Source: CAZEKB01 sp964512225
GTDB lineage: Bacteria > Myxococcota_A > UBA796 > UBA9615
Reading direction: 5' to 3'
Length of the DNA stretch: 64,000 nucleotides
NCBI GenBank assembly: GCA_964512225.1
Contig: CAZEKB010000023.1
Span: 8,289-72,288, forward strand
The notes beneath the pieces are model-generated. The model was not told the DNA's origin, ran no database searches, and was given only the letters and a program-made list of their open reading frames with translations. Below are positions 52,785 to 61,097 of this stretch, one piece after another; position 1 is the stretch's first letter, and each line of letters opens with the position of its first letter. Position numbers and translations under genes: made by a program.

Positions 52785-54884
52785 GCTCGTTTCGAGCCCG
52801 GACAACAGATCGGGACGTACACCCTGCGGCGCAAGCTGGGGCAGGGTGCGTACGCCGAGGTGTGGCTGGCCGTCCAGGAGGGGGGCACGCTCGGCTTTCG
52901 CAAGAAGGTCGCGCTGAAGCTCGTCCGTCCGGGCAAGGAGGACGACGACGACGAGACCCAGGCCTTCCTCCGCGAAGCGAGCCTGGTCGCCAACCTGCGG
53001 CACCCCAACATCGTCGACACGCTGAGCGTCTCCCAGGAGGGCGGCACGCTCCACATCGCGATGGAGTTCGTGGACGGCGGCACGCTCCACGACCTCGTGA
53101 ACCGGTGCCTGCGGTTCGGGCTCGCGCTCCCGAACTCCGTGGTGTGCTCGCTCCTGATCGACATCTGTCGCGGCCTCGCCGCGGCCCACGAGGCGGAGGA
53201 CGTGGACGGTCACCCCCTCAAGGTGATCCACCGGGATCTCAAGCTCGGCAACGTGCTGCTGGACAAGACCGGGGTCGCCAAGGTCGCGGACTTCGGCATG
53301 GCCAAGGCGGCGGGGGACATGACCGCCACCGCCACCGGCTTCGTGAAGGGGACGCCCGCGTACGTCGCCCCCGAGGTCTGGGAGGGGGCGCGTGAGTTCA
53401 CCCCCGGCGTCGACCTGTTCGCGGTCGGGTGCATCGCCTACTCGCTGGTCACGCGCAAGCGGCTCTTCGACGGCGAGAACGTCGCGTCGATCTACGGGCA
53501 GATCTGCAAGCGGAGCCCCGAGCAGGAGTCCGCTCCGGTGGGCGACAAGTACCCCGGCCTCGCCCCCATCACCGAGAAGCTCCTCCAGCGAGACCCGGCC
53601 GATCGGTATCAGCGGGCCAAGGACGTCGCCGACGACCTGCTCGAGCTCCTCCGGCGGACGCCCGCGGCGGGGGAGATCCACGACTTCCTGTGGCTGCTCG
53701 ACCGGATCGAGGCGTACGAGTCCGACGTGGACGCCGAGGACGAGACGCACGGGGCGGCCCCGTTCAAGATCCCCGAGCAGACCGAGGCGGGCTGGGCCGT
53801 CGCCATCGAGCGCGCGCTGGGGCAGAGCGTGGGCGTGCTCCCCCTGGCGACGTCCGGCGGCGCGGTGGAGCTGCCCACCCCCGAGCGACCGCCCTCGAAC
53901 AAGCCCGTCCAGCTGACCGCGCCCCAGGCTTCGGCGGTCGAGGGTCCCCCGCCCACGCCGCCGACCCCGCCGCCGAAGAGCGGGGAGGTCCTGCGCACCC
54001 AGCTCCTGCCGCCCCGCGACTCCGAGGGTGCGGGCGAGCGCACGTCGATGAACGTCGAGCTCGCCCTCAAGGCGGACAAGAGCGCGCGGATCGAGGCCCG
54101 CAAGCGCAAGCAGCGGGTGGTGCAGTCCCGCCGTCGGCTGCAGATGGTGATCCTCGTGCTGGTGGGCGTGCTGGCGGTGATCGGCGGCCTCATCCTCGGC
54201 CGGGAGGACACCGAGGAGGGGGCCGGGGAGTCGGCCGAGCAGGGGGAGCCGGCGGCGGTGCCCGACCTGATGATCGTGCGGGACGACGGGGAGGAGGCGT
54301 CCGGCGAGGCGTCTCCGGACCCGGCCTCGGGCGAAGCGGCGGGCGAAGAGCCGGCGGATGCGAGCCCGGAGGCGGGGTCGTCCGAGGAGGCCGAGGGGAC
54401 GCCGGGGGCGGACGCCGACGCGGCGGACGCGGAGCCGGAGGCGACCCCGGCGGACGGGGATGCGCCCGGGGAGGACGCCGAGGCCGCGGGGGAGGACGCC
54501 GAAGCGCCTGCCGAAGAGGGCGAGGCGGCCCCCGACGGCGAGGCCGCGGGCGACGGTGGGAGCGAGACCGAGGACCCGGCCGCCGAGACCGAAGCGACCC
54601 CCGCCGAGGCGGGCTCGACCGACGCGTGCGTCGTGGTCAGCGCCTCCCCCCGGGGGGCGAAGGTCTGGATCGACGGAGCGCTGAACGACCGGTCCGCGGG
54701 GTCGCCGTTCGGGGTCGTGGTCCCCGCCGGTGAGCATCGCGTGCAGATGGGGATGGTGAGCACCCCGAGCGTCGAGCAGACGGTCACGATCGGGGGCGGC
54801 GAGGCCAAGTCCGTGCACTGCACGCTCACGGGCGAAGCGGGCTGTCGCACCGCCGCCGCCGACATCGCCGCCTGCGGGCTCTGA
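52782..54884 (+). CDS. Membrane Ser/Thr kinase with PEGA domain; AUC start likely
   Basis: 700 residues if translated from ATC at 52782 (read as M-A-R-F-E-P-G-Q-Q-I-G). GGAGG lies at 52772-52776, five bases before it. The first ATG/GTG/TTG codon in frame after the upstream stop is GTG at 52860, which would remove the glycine-rich loop KLGQGAYAEV. Kinase motifs follow: catalytic Lys in VALKLV, HRDLKLGN, DFGMAK, GTPAYVAPE. After about 420 come a basic stretch and one membrane helix (LQMVILVLVGVLAVIGGLIL), a long Glu/Ala/Pro-rich linker, and a C-terminal PEGA domain (CVVVSASPRGAKVWIDGAL). The kinase is cytoplasmic and PEGA extracytoplasmic. A sequencing error changing ATG to ATC is possible. Confidence 0.85.
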   Translation: MARFEPGQQIGTYTLRRKLGQGAYAEVWLAVQEGGTLGFRKKVALKLVRPGKEDDDDETQAFLREASLVANLRHPNIVDTLSVSQEGGTLHIAMEFVDGGTLHDLVNRCLRFGLALPNSVVCSLLIDICRGLAAAHEAEDVDGHPLKVIHRDLKLGNVLLDKTGVAKVADFGMAKAAGDMTATATGFVKGTPAYVAPEVWEGAREFTPGVDLFAVGCIAYSLVTRKRLFDGENVASIYGQICKRSPEQESAPVGDKYPGLAPITEKLLQRDPADRYQRAKDVADDLLELLRRTPAAGEIHDFLWLLDRIEAYESDVDAEDETHGAAPFKIPEQTEAGWAVAIERALGQSVGVLPLATSGGAVELPTPERPPSNKPVQLTAPQASAVEGPPPTPPTPPPKSGEVLRTQLLPPRDSEGAGERTSMNVELALKADKSARIEARKRKQRVVQSRRRLQMVILVLVGVLAVIGGLILGREDTEEGAGESAEQGEPAAVPDLMIVRDDGEEASGEASPDPASGEAAGEEPADASPEAGSSEEAEGTPGADADAADAEPEATPADGDAPGEDAEAAGEDAEAPAEEGEAAPDGEAAGDGGSETEDPAAETEATPAEAGSTDACVVVSASPRGAKVWIDGALNDRSAGSPFGVVVPAGEHRVQMGMVSTPSVEQTVTIGGGEAKSVHCTLTGEAGCRTAAADIAACGL

Positions 54885-54913
54885 GCCGCGCGGCAGTCCG
54901 AAGCCGCTGCAGG

Positions 54914-55060
54914 CGGCAAGAACCCGGGTGTTTCTCCGAACCGGGCGCGTTGTTGCCGGTTCTGCGGCAAGAACTCGGGTGCTTCTCCGAACCGGGCGCG
55001 TTGTTGCCGGTTCTGCGGCAAGAACTCGGGTGTTTCTCCGAACCGGGCGCGTTGTTGCCG
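54914..55060. repeat. Three tandem 51-bp palindromic repeats
   Basis: Units start at 54914, 54965 and 55016 (period exactly 51 bp; the third copy loses its last six bases). Copies differ at only a couple of positions. Each unit begins CGGCAAGAAC and ends GTTGTTGCCG, whose reverse complement CGGCAACAAC matches at 9 of 10 positions, so each can form a long stem. TCGG/CCGA form an inner stem and AGAAC/GTTCT pairs across unit borders. They sit between the 3' ends of two convergent genes, as do REP/BIME elements and bidirectional terminators. No transposase or protein-coding role is supported. Confidence 0.85.
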
Positions 55061-55082
55061 CCTCGCGCCTACCGGATCCCCC

Positions 55083-55463
55083 TCAGTCGTCGGCGAAGCC
55101 CGCGCGCGAGACGTCGCGGAACGTCGCTTCGACGTGGGTCAGCACGCCCCGATCGGAGCTGTAGACCTCGAACGACGTCCCGTCGATCGCGCGGATGAGG
55201 AGCCACGGCGCGCTCGCGCCCGACCGGCGCGCCTCGAAGTCGCCCTCGACGGTGCGATCGATGCCCGCGACCAGCTCCAGGAACTCCGCGCCGGGGATGT
55301 CCAGGCCCTCGTCCGCCGCGTGCTCCAGCGCCTGCATCGCCGCGCCCTCGACCTCGACGTACCGGCACCGCCACGTGGACCGCAGCGCGTCCTTTTCGCA
55401 GAGCTGCAGGATGTCGTCGAGGTCGAGTCCCCCGTCGTCGTTCGCGATCTGCACTCCGCGCAT
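55083..55463 (-). CDS. Small protein of unknown function
   Basis: 126 residues, no signal peptide or membrane helix. The ATG has GGAGG a few bases upstream. The middle shows an alpha-beta pattern (DIPGAEFLELVAGIDRTVEGDFEARR, PWLLIRAIDGTSFEVYSSD, HVEATFRDVSRA). No family recognised. It is divergent from the ECF sigma-factor gene (122 bp apart) and ends beside the palindromic repeats. It might be a target of that sigma factor, but no shared promoter motif was identified. Confidence 0.7.
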   Translation of the reverse strand: MRGVQIANDDGGLDLDDILQLCEKDALRSTWRCRYVEVEGAAMQALEHAADEGLDIPGAEFLELVAGIDRTVEGDFEARRSGASAPWLLIRAIDGTSFEVYSSDRGVLTHVEATFRDVSRAGFADD

Positions 55464-55585
55464 GGCGCCTCCGTGCGGAGCATGTCCCCGTCGCCGTCCT
55501 CACACAAATCTCTGACAAGGCCGCGACAATTCCGTACCGGTCCCTGACACCGAAGCGCAGGGGGCTGGATAGGCTGACTCGGCCG

Positions 55586-56200
55586 ATGCGGACGCCGCTG
55601 CCCCCGGACGCCGAGCTCATCGCCGCGCTGCGCGGCGGGGACGATGCCATGTTCGGGGCGATGCTCGACCACTGGACGCCGAGCCTCCGCCGCCTCGCCC
55701 GGTCGTTCGTGCGCACCGACGCGTCGGTCGAGGACGTGGTCCAGGAGACCTGGGCGGCGGTCGTGAAGGGCCTCGCCCGCTTCGAGGGGCGCAGCTCGCT
55801 CAAGACCTGGGTGTTCACCATCCTCGCGAACCGCGCGCGGACCCGGGGCGCCAAGGACGCGCGGACGGTCCCCGAGTCGGCCCTGTCCGAGCCCGGGGAG
55901 GCCTCTCCGATCGCCGATCGGTTCACCGATCGGGGGACGTGGCTGAAGCCGCCTCGACGATGGCAGGACTTCTCGGCCGAGGCCGTGACCCTGTCCAAGG
56001 AGACGGCGGAAGCCCTCGAGGCGGCCATCGAGGCGCTCCCTCCGCGCCAGCGGGCGGTCGTACTCCTGCGTGACGTGGAGGGCGTCGAGGCGCAAGATGC
56101 GTGCAACCTTCTGGAGATCAGCGAATCCAACCAGAGGGTGCTACTTCACCGCGGACGCAGTCGGTTGCGCTCGGCGCTGGAGCAGCACCTCGGAGAGTGA
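55586..56200 (+). CDS. ECF-type RNA polymerase sigma factor
   Basis: 204 residues. Region 2: LRRLARSFVRTDASVEDVVQETWAAVVKGLARFEGRSSLKTWVFTILANRARTR, which holds the DVVQETW core and the -10 recognition helix. Region 4: ALPPRQRAVVLLRDVEGVEAQDACNLLEISESNQRVLLHRGRSRLR, the helix-turn-helix for the -35 element. Between the two is an unusually long linker (about 50 residues). It reads 12 bp into the anti-sigma gene. The target promoters are unknown. Confidence 0.93.
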   Translation: MRTPLPPDAELIAALRGGDDAMFGAMLDHWTPSLRRLARSFVRTDASVEDVVQETWAAVVKGLARFEGRSSLKTWVFTILANRARTRGAKDARTVPESALSEPGEASPIADRFTDRGTWLKPPRRWQDFSAEAVTLSKETAEALEAAIEALPPRQRAVVLLRDVEGVEAQDACNLLEISESNQRVLLHRGRSRLRSALEQHLGE

Positions 56201-56212
56201 CCGACCCGGACG

Positions 56213-56521
56213 ATGCCGCTGATCTCGACCTGCAAGGACCTCACCGAGAACGCCGACGCCTACCTGGCCGGCGACCTGGGGTGGTTCGCGCGCGCCCAGG
56301 TCCGGCTGCATCTGTGGATGTGCGACCACTGTCGCCGGTACGTGGACCAGCTCGCGGCCACGATCGCCGCGCTGAAGGCGATGCCCGCGCCCGAAGGGCC
56401 GCCCCTCGCCGAGCCCGTCCGTGAGGAGCTGATGACGTCGTTCCGGTCGCTCGAGGCGAAGGCGATCGTCGACGCCGAGGAGGCCTCGGACGCCTCCACC
56501 GACCCCGGTCCGTCGGGCTAG
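56213..56521 (+). CDS. Zinc-finger anti-sigma factor
   Basis: 102 residues, soluble. N-terminal ZAS-like motif: CKDLTENADAYLAG, then RLHLWMCDHCRRYVDQL, giving H-x3-C-x2-C. This is the pattern that binds the partner ECF sigma factor and releases it on a signal. No membrane helix, so the signal is probably cytoplasmic or redox/metal in nature. It lies 12 bp after the sigma gene. The stop shares the palindrome CTAG with the stop of the convergent arsS gene. Confidence 0.85.
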   Translation: MPLISTCKDLTENADAYLAGDLGWFARAQVRLHLWMCDHCRRYVDQLAATIAALKAMPAPEGPPLAEPVREELMTSFRSLEAKAIVDAEEASDASTDPGPSG

Positions 56522-57513
56522 GCCAGCGCCCCCCCGCAGCTGGAGCCCGCGCCCGCGGTGCAGCCGAAGCAGTGCTTCGCCACCGCGATCGGACGCTCGG
56601 CCAGCTCCTGGAAGCTCCGGACGTCCCACACCGTGCGGGCCCCCACGGCGTCGAGGAGCGGCAGCTCCAGCATCTGGTTGAAGTCGCAGTCGTACATCCG
56701 CCCGCGCCAGTCGATGGAGACGAGGCTGCGGCACATCAAGCCGTCGACCGTGCCCGGGTTGAACGACTCGAGCAGCAGCGCCTCGTACTCCTCGCGCTTG
56801 CCGTCGCGCTCGAGATCGTGGAGGAAGCGGCTGATGGGCATGTTCGTGATCGTGATCAGGTTGCTGAACTCGACGCCGAAGTCTTCGCGCAGGCGGCGCT
56901 TGTAGTCGGCCTCCAGGCCCGCCTGGGCGGGGGGGAGGAACGGACCGCCGGGGTTGTAGACGAGGTCGAGCACGCCGCCCCCGGGCACGCCGATCCCGGC
57001 CGCGTTGAGCTTCGTGAGCGCCTCGATGCTCTTCGTGAACACGCCCCCGCCGCGTTGCTTGTCGACGTTCTTCTCCGAGTAGCAGGGCAGGCTCGCGGTG
57101 ACCTCCACGCCCGCCCGCGCCAGGAAGTCGACCAGGTCGTCCTGGCCGGGCTCGAAGAGCACGGTGAGGTTGCAGCGATCGATCACGCGCTTGCCGAGCC
57201 CTCGGGCCGCCGCTACGAGCCGACGGAAGTCGGGGTTGAGCTCCGGCGCGCCGCCCGTGAGGTCCACGAGCTCCACCTCGGGCGCCCCCTCGAGCAGCTC
57301 GATGAGCCGGTCGACGGTGTGCGACTCCATGATCTCGGTGCGCTTCGGGCCCGCGTCCACGTGGCAGTGACGGCAGGCCTGATTGCACAGCTTGCCCAGG
57401 TTGACCTGCAGCCAGGTCACGGGCGCCGCGCGCAGCGGGCCCAGGTCGTGAGCGCGCAGCGTGCGCTCGAACGGAGCGGGGTCGTGGGACAGGACGGCAA
57501 GCGCGGTCGACAA
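56518..57513 (-). CDS. arsS: ArsS-type radical SAM protein
   Basis: 331 residues. Radical SAM motif C43-x3-C47-x2-C50 (KLCNQACRHCHVDAGP), then TGGAPELNPDFRRLV and LSLPCYSEKNVDKQRG-type sequence (here ASLPCYSEKNVDKQRGGGVF), YNPGGPFLPPAQ, and the C-terminal DUF3641 block ending FGCTAGAGSSCGGALA. This matches the arsenosugar-biosynthesis radical SAM/SeCys family, some members of which use selenocysteine near the C-terminus; here the positions are Cys and the stop is TAG. ArsM or a peroxidase, often neighbours, are missing. Its start is 10 bp downstream of the selenoprotein's stop on the same strand. Confidence 0.9.
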   Translation of the reverse strand: MSTALAVLSHDPAPFERTLRAHDLGPLRAAPVTWLQVNLGKLCNQACRHCHVDAGPKRTEIMESHTVDRLIELLEGAPEVELVDLTGGAPELNPDFRRLVAAARGLGKRVIDRCNLTVLFEPGQDDLVDFLARAGVEVTASLPCYSEKNVDKQRGGGVFTKSIEALTKLNAAGIGVPGGGVLDLVYNPGGPFLPPAQAGLEADYKRRLREDFGVEFSNLITITNMPISRFLHDLERDGKREEYEALLLESFNPGTVDGLMCRSLVSIDWRGRMYDCDFNQMLELPLLDAVGARTVWDVRSFQELAERPIAVAKHCFGCTAGAGSSCGGALA

Positions 57514-57522
57514 GGAGCTCTC

Positions 57523-59412
57523 CTAGGGCTGGAGCTTGGATTCACGGGCGCCCGGCTGCAAGCCCAGCGCGGCCTCCACGACGCCCGCGAGGACGTCGGG
57601 TCGGTGGAGCGACGCGAGGTGCACGACGTCGCCTTCGCGGTCGACGACGACCTGCCGGGGGTACGGGGAGATCGACTCGGGGAAGGCGTACGCGCTGCGT
57701 GAGCCGTCGTCCCAGGCGAGGGGGAAGGTGACGCCCGTGACCTCGCGGAACGACCGCAGCAGGGCGTCCGTCTCGGCCACCTGGCCGGACGCGACTCCGA
57801 TCAGCACGAGCCCGTCGTCCGCGTAGGCCTGGTGGAAGGCCGACTCCAGGTCCGGAAACTCCAGACTGCACACGGGTCAGAAGGTGGCGAAGTAGGCGAG
57901 GAGCACGACGCTCCCGCGCAGGTCTTCGAGGGCGATCGCGGGGCCGTCGATGTCGTCGAAGACGGACGCGGCCGCGGGCTCACCGACCCCGATCCCGGGC
58001 ATGTTCGCCTCGACGTGAAGCCGGAGCTCGGGCTGGTCCGGGTCGTCCGTGAGGAGGAGGACGTCGGTGCTCACGCCCGCGTCGGTGATCGAGTCGTAGG
58101 TGACGGTCGCGGTCGCGGTCTCCCCGGGCGCGAGCACCTCCGGCACCTCCACCGAGAGCTCCTCGATCCGGGGGTCGACGCCGCGGAACGTGAGCTCGGT
58201 CTCTCCGCCGTTGGTGACCCGCACCGGAAACGACGAGGAGCTGCCCGGGGGCGTGCTCGAGAACAGCACCGGGTTGGGCGACACCTCGAGGTCCGGGGCC
58301 GCGCGGTCCGGGAACCACCGATACGAGACGAGCTCGGTCCAGTTGCCCGAGAAGATCACGTCTTCGTGGGTGGCGATGCCCATCGTCCGGCTCTCCCGGC
58401 GATCGCTCGGGCCCAGCGGCAGGGGCTCGCGCGCGACGGGCAGCAGGGCCTTGGGCGTCACCTCGAACACGCGGACGTCGGCCCAGTCGGCGAGCGCGAT
58501 CGCGGGTCGGTCCGAGGCCGACGGGGGTCGGAGCCAGGCCACGGCCGTGCCCGCGCCGGGGGTGTCGACGGCGTGCAGCAGCGTCGGCGCCGACGGGTCC
58601 TCGAGCGCGACGACGCCCACCCCGGCCGTCCCCATCGCGACCCCCAGGACGGGGGGGAGGCCCGCGTCGGCGTGCGCTCGCGCCGTCTGCTCGGAGGGCA
58701 GGGCCAGGTCCTTGGCCGCGCCCTGCAGCGGGAGCGTGTGCAGCACGGTGGGCGCCGCCGGGTCCGCGAGGTCGACGGTGACGAGGCCCCCCGCCCCGTC
58801 CGCGACCCAGGCGCGATCGCCCCGCGCGGCCACGGCCCACGCGTTCGTCGTGGGGGCGCGCCCCAGCTCGACGAGGTCGCCGCCCTCGCGTCGATGGACG
58901 ATCAGCCCCGCCTCGTGGGCCGCGAGCAGGAGCAGGTCGCCGTGGATCGTCATGCCCTCGGGGTTCTCGGGGATCGGGTGCATGCCGATCTCGTCGGGGC
59001 GCTCCACGTCGGTCAGGTCGGCCACGCCGATCCACGACTGCGGCTGCATCGAGTTCGCGCGGTTCGTGACGTAGGCCCGTCGCTGGTCGTCGACCACCAC
59101 GTGCTGGCACCGGGGGAAGCTCCGGCTGCCCAGGGAGAAGCCGATGCGGCTGCGGTAGTCCAGGTCCTCGGGGTCCGAGGCGTCGTACACGTTCATCCCC
59201 AGCACGCCGCTGCAGAAGTAGACGAGGCCGTCGCGGTACTCGACCTCGTTCAGCTCGCTGAAGGACGGGCCGCCGTAGGTGTCCAGCACCTCCACCGGAT
59301 CGCCGTAGGGGGACTCGTACTCGGGGGGCGTGGCCCCGTCGGGAGGGTCCTCCGGTCCGTCGGGGACGCAGCCCACGAGGGCGATCAGGGCGATGGCGGG
59401 GAGATGCCTCAC
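57523..59412 (-). CDS. Selenoprotein lipoprotein: propeller plus UxxC thioredoxin domain
   Basis: 629 residues if the UGA at 57879-57877 is read as selenocysteine (position 512). GTG start with GGAGGT upstream; signal peptide with lipobox LVGC. Residues about 45-380 are LVIVD-like propeller repeats (GVADLTDVERPDEIG, GLVTVDLADPAAPTVLHTLPL, GVVALEDPSAPTLLHAV), about 390-475 a beta sandwich (LEVSPNPVLFSSTPPGSSSSFPVRVTNGG). The last 140 residues are a TlpA/redoxin domain: LRGSVVLLAYFATF-U-PVC-SLEFPDLE, with cis-Pro motif SPYPRQVVVDREG. The UGA stands exactly at the first Cys of CxxC, and both sides of it are needed for the fold. Gene callers would give two fragments (57877-59412 and a GTG-started 57523-57873). 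It likely reduces disulfides or other oxidants at the membrane. Confidence 0.85.
57847..57868 (-). promoter_or_regulatory. Bacterial SECIS-like hairpin after UGA
   Basis: On the minus strand, eight bases after the UGA (57879-57877), CAGTCTGG pairs with CCGGACCTG (eight pairs, one bulged C, one T-G pair) around the loop AGTTT. The loop begins 16 bases after the UGA and has G as its second base. Bacterial SECIS elements that bind SelB have a loop within about 16-37 bases of UGA and a G among the first two loop bases, which this fits. Confidence 0.65.
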
Positions 59413-59442
59413 GCACCTCCGAGTCTGCCCGGAGGGCGGAGG

Positions 59443-59994
59443 TTACGGGCGCGCGGTGGGCAGGAGCGTCGCCAGGGCCGTCAGCTGGGCGCCGAGGTCG
59501 ACCGAGTCCGGGTCGAGGTGGCGCAGCACGAAGATGCCGAAGAAGAAGCTCAGCACCGTGGACGCCCCCGCCGGATCGAGGCCGAGGCGGTCCGACAGGA
59601 CGCCCCGGTAGGCGGCGACGTTCTCGAGGATGATCCCGCGGACCTCGTCTCCCTCCTGGCGGCTGAAGTCGAGCGCCACCAGCAGGGAGCGCTGCAGGTC
59701 GTCCGCCCGCCCGACGATGAACGCGGCGGTCGCGGCGGCGGCGGTGGCGGGGTCGGCGCCGGCCGGGATCCGCTCGTACGCCTCGGCGACGTCGCGGCCC
59801 ACGCGGCGGGCGTACATCGCCTGGGCCATGGCGACCTTGCCCTCGAAGTAGTGGTAGAGCGTGCCCGTCGACACCCCGAGCTCGCGGGCGATCCCGCGCA
59901 TCGTCAGGGCGCTCCAGCCCCGCTCGGCGAAGAGCTCGAAGGCTCCGTCCAGCAGCTCTGCGCGGCGGGCATCGTGATCGACGATTCGGGGCAA
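59443..59994 (-). CDS. TetR-family regulator
   Basis: 183 residues from a TTG start. N-terminal helix-turn-helix: LLDGAFELFAERGWSALTMRGIARELGVSTGTLYHYFEGK (residues about 14-53). The C-terminal helical ligand-binding domain is variable. It starts 13 bp after the alkane-monooxygenase stop, so it is likely co-transcribed and controls the operon by binding alkane or fatty-acid derived ligands. A palindrome upstream of alkB is a candidate operator. Confidence 0.9.
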   Translation of the reverse strand: MPRIVDHDARRAELLDGAFELFAERGWSALTMRGIARELGVSTGTLYHYFEGKVAMAQAMYARRVGRDVAEAYERIPAGADPATAAAATAAFIVGRADDLQRSLLVALDFSRQEGDEVRGIILENVAAYRGVLSDRLGLDPAGASTVLSFFFGIFVLRHLDPDSVDLGAQLTALATLLPTARP

Positions 59995-60007
59995 CGACTC
60001 TCCGGGG

Positions 60008-61060
60008 TCAGGCGGCCAGGCGCGCCTGCTCGCGAACGATCTGCCGATCCATGACCGAGTGGAACACGGGGGGCAGCAGCGCCAGCAGGATCATGCCCGG
60101 ATACCCCGTCGGCAGCTGGGGGCCGCCTTCGTGGTGTCGCAGCTGGGCGAAGTGACGACGCGCGTTGGCGTGGTGATCGGCGTGCCGGGTGAGCTCGAAC
60201 AGCAGCGCGCGTCCGATGGTGTGGTTGCTGTTCCAGCTGTGGGCGGGGAGGACCCGACCGAGGCGGCCGTCGGCGCGGCGATCGCGGCGCAGACCGTAGT
60301 GCTCGACGTAGTTGATGGTCTCCAGCAGCAGGAACCCGACGATCGCCGAGCCCACGAACGCGAGCGCGGGGACGAGGCCGAACACGACACCCACGCCGGC
60401 GACCATCGCGACCTGGATCAGCTGGAAGCGGAGCATCTCGTTGCGCAGCGACAGCGTGGGGTTCGCGACCTTGCGACCGAGCCGCTGGGCCTCGAGCTCC
60501 CAGGCGTGCAGCCAACCCCCGATCGAGCTGCGGAGCCAGAAGCGGTACACGGACTCCCCGCGGCGCGAGGTGGCGGGGTCGTCCTCCGTGGCCACGCGGG
60601 CGTGGTGGCCGCGGTTGTGCTCGATGATGAAGTGCATGTAGAGGCTGGTCGCGAGCAGCACCTTCGCCGCGGCCTGGTCGAGCTTGTTCGCGCGGTGGCC
60701 GAGCTCGTGGCCGAGGTTGATGCCGAACGCGCCGCAGCAGATCCCCACGGTGAAGATCGCGCCCGCGATCTCCCACCCCGTGAGCGCGCCCGCCGCGATC
60801 TGCGCGGGCAGGTAGGCGACGAGGCCGATCTGCAGGGGGATGAGCCCGTAGACGAGGGCGTCCAGCCCGCGCCTGCGCAGGGGGGTCGGATCGGCCTCGG
60901 CGCGGGTGTTGTCCGTCGTGCCGGTGAAGACCAGCTCGGCGAGGGGGATCAGGCCGAACGCCACGGCGGGCAGCGCGAGCAGCCAGGCGCCTCCGAGGTG
61001 GAGGGCGACGAAGGCGATCGCGGGGAAGGCGTAGACGAAGAGGTAGGTGGCGGGGTGCAT
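60008..61060 (-). CDS. alkB: AlkB-type alkane 1-monooxygenase
   Basis: 350 residues with about six helices. The di-iron His boxes occur in order: HELGHRANK, EHNRGHHARV, and HADHHANARRH, with NYVEHYGL between the last two; these are the hallmark of integral-membrane alkane hydroxylases. It oxidises terminal carbons of medium-chain alkanes with rubredoxin as electron donor; no rubredoxin gene lies in this window. Length is a little below the usual 400. Starts at ATG 61060 and has an AT-rich leader with a likely promoter and operator. Confidence 0.93.
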   Translation of the reverse strand: MHPATYLFVYAFPAIAFVALHLGGAWLLALPAVAFGLIPLAELVFTGTTDNTRAEADPTPLRRRGLDALVYGLIPLQIGLVAYLPAQIAAGALTGWEIAGAIFTVGICCGAFGINLGHELGHRANKLDQAAAKVLLATSLYMHFIIEHNRGHHARVATEDDPATSRRGESVYRFWLRSSIGGWLHAWELEAQRLGRKVANPTLSLRNEMLRFQLIQVAMVAGVGVVFGLVPALAFVGSAIVGFLLLETINYVEHYGLRRDRRADGRLGRVLPAHSWNSNHTIGRALLFELTRHADHHANARRHFAQLRHHEGGPQLPTGYPGMILLALLPPVFHSVMDRQIVREQARLAA

Positions 61061-61097
61061 CGGGGCTGCTTTCGGTCGAATCGTGCCTGGGATTTAT

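Noticed and set aside
54914..55060. CRISPR-like array
   Set aside because: The 51-bp units are directly adjacent without unique spacers, and no cas gene is near.
54928..55164. ORF of 78 codons with RTGRVVAGSAARTR repeats
   Set aside because: It is the translation of the 51-bp palindromic DNA repeats; repeat units are open in several frames and no start signal is present.
55464..55585. Promoter for the ECF sigma gene with CTGACA near 55545
   Set aside because: No -10 element at acceptable spacing and no typical ECF AAC/CGT pair was found.
57523..57873. Separate 116-residue gene starting at GTG 57873
   Set aside because: It would begin in the middle of the thioredoxin active site and has no ribosome binding site; read-through of UGA explains it better.
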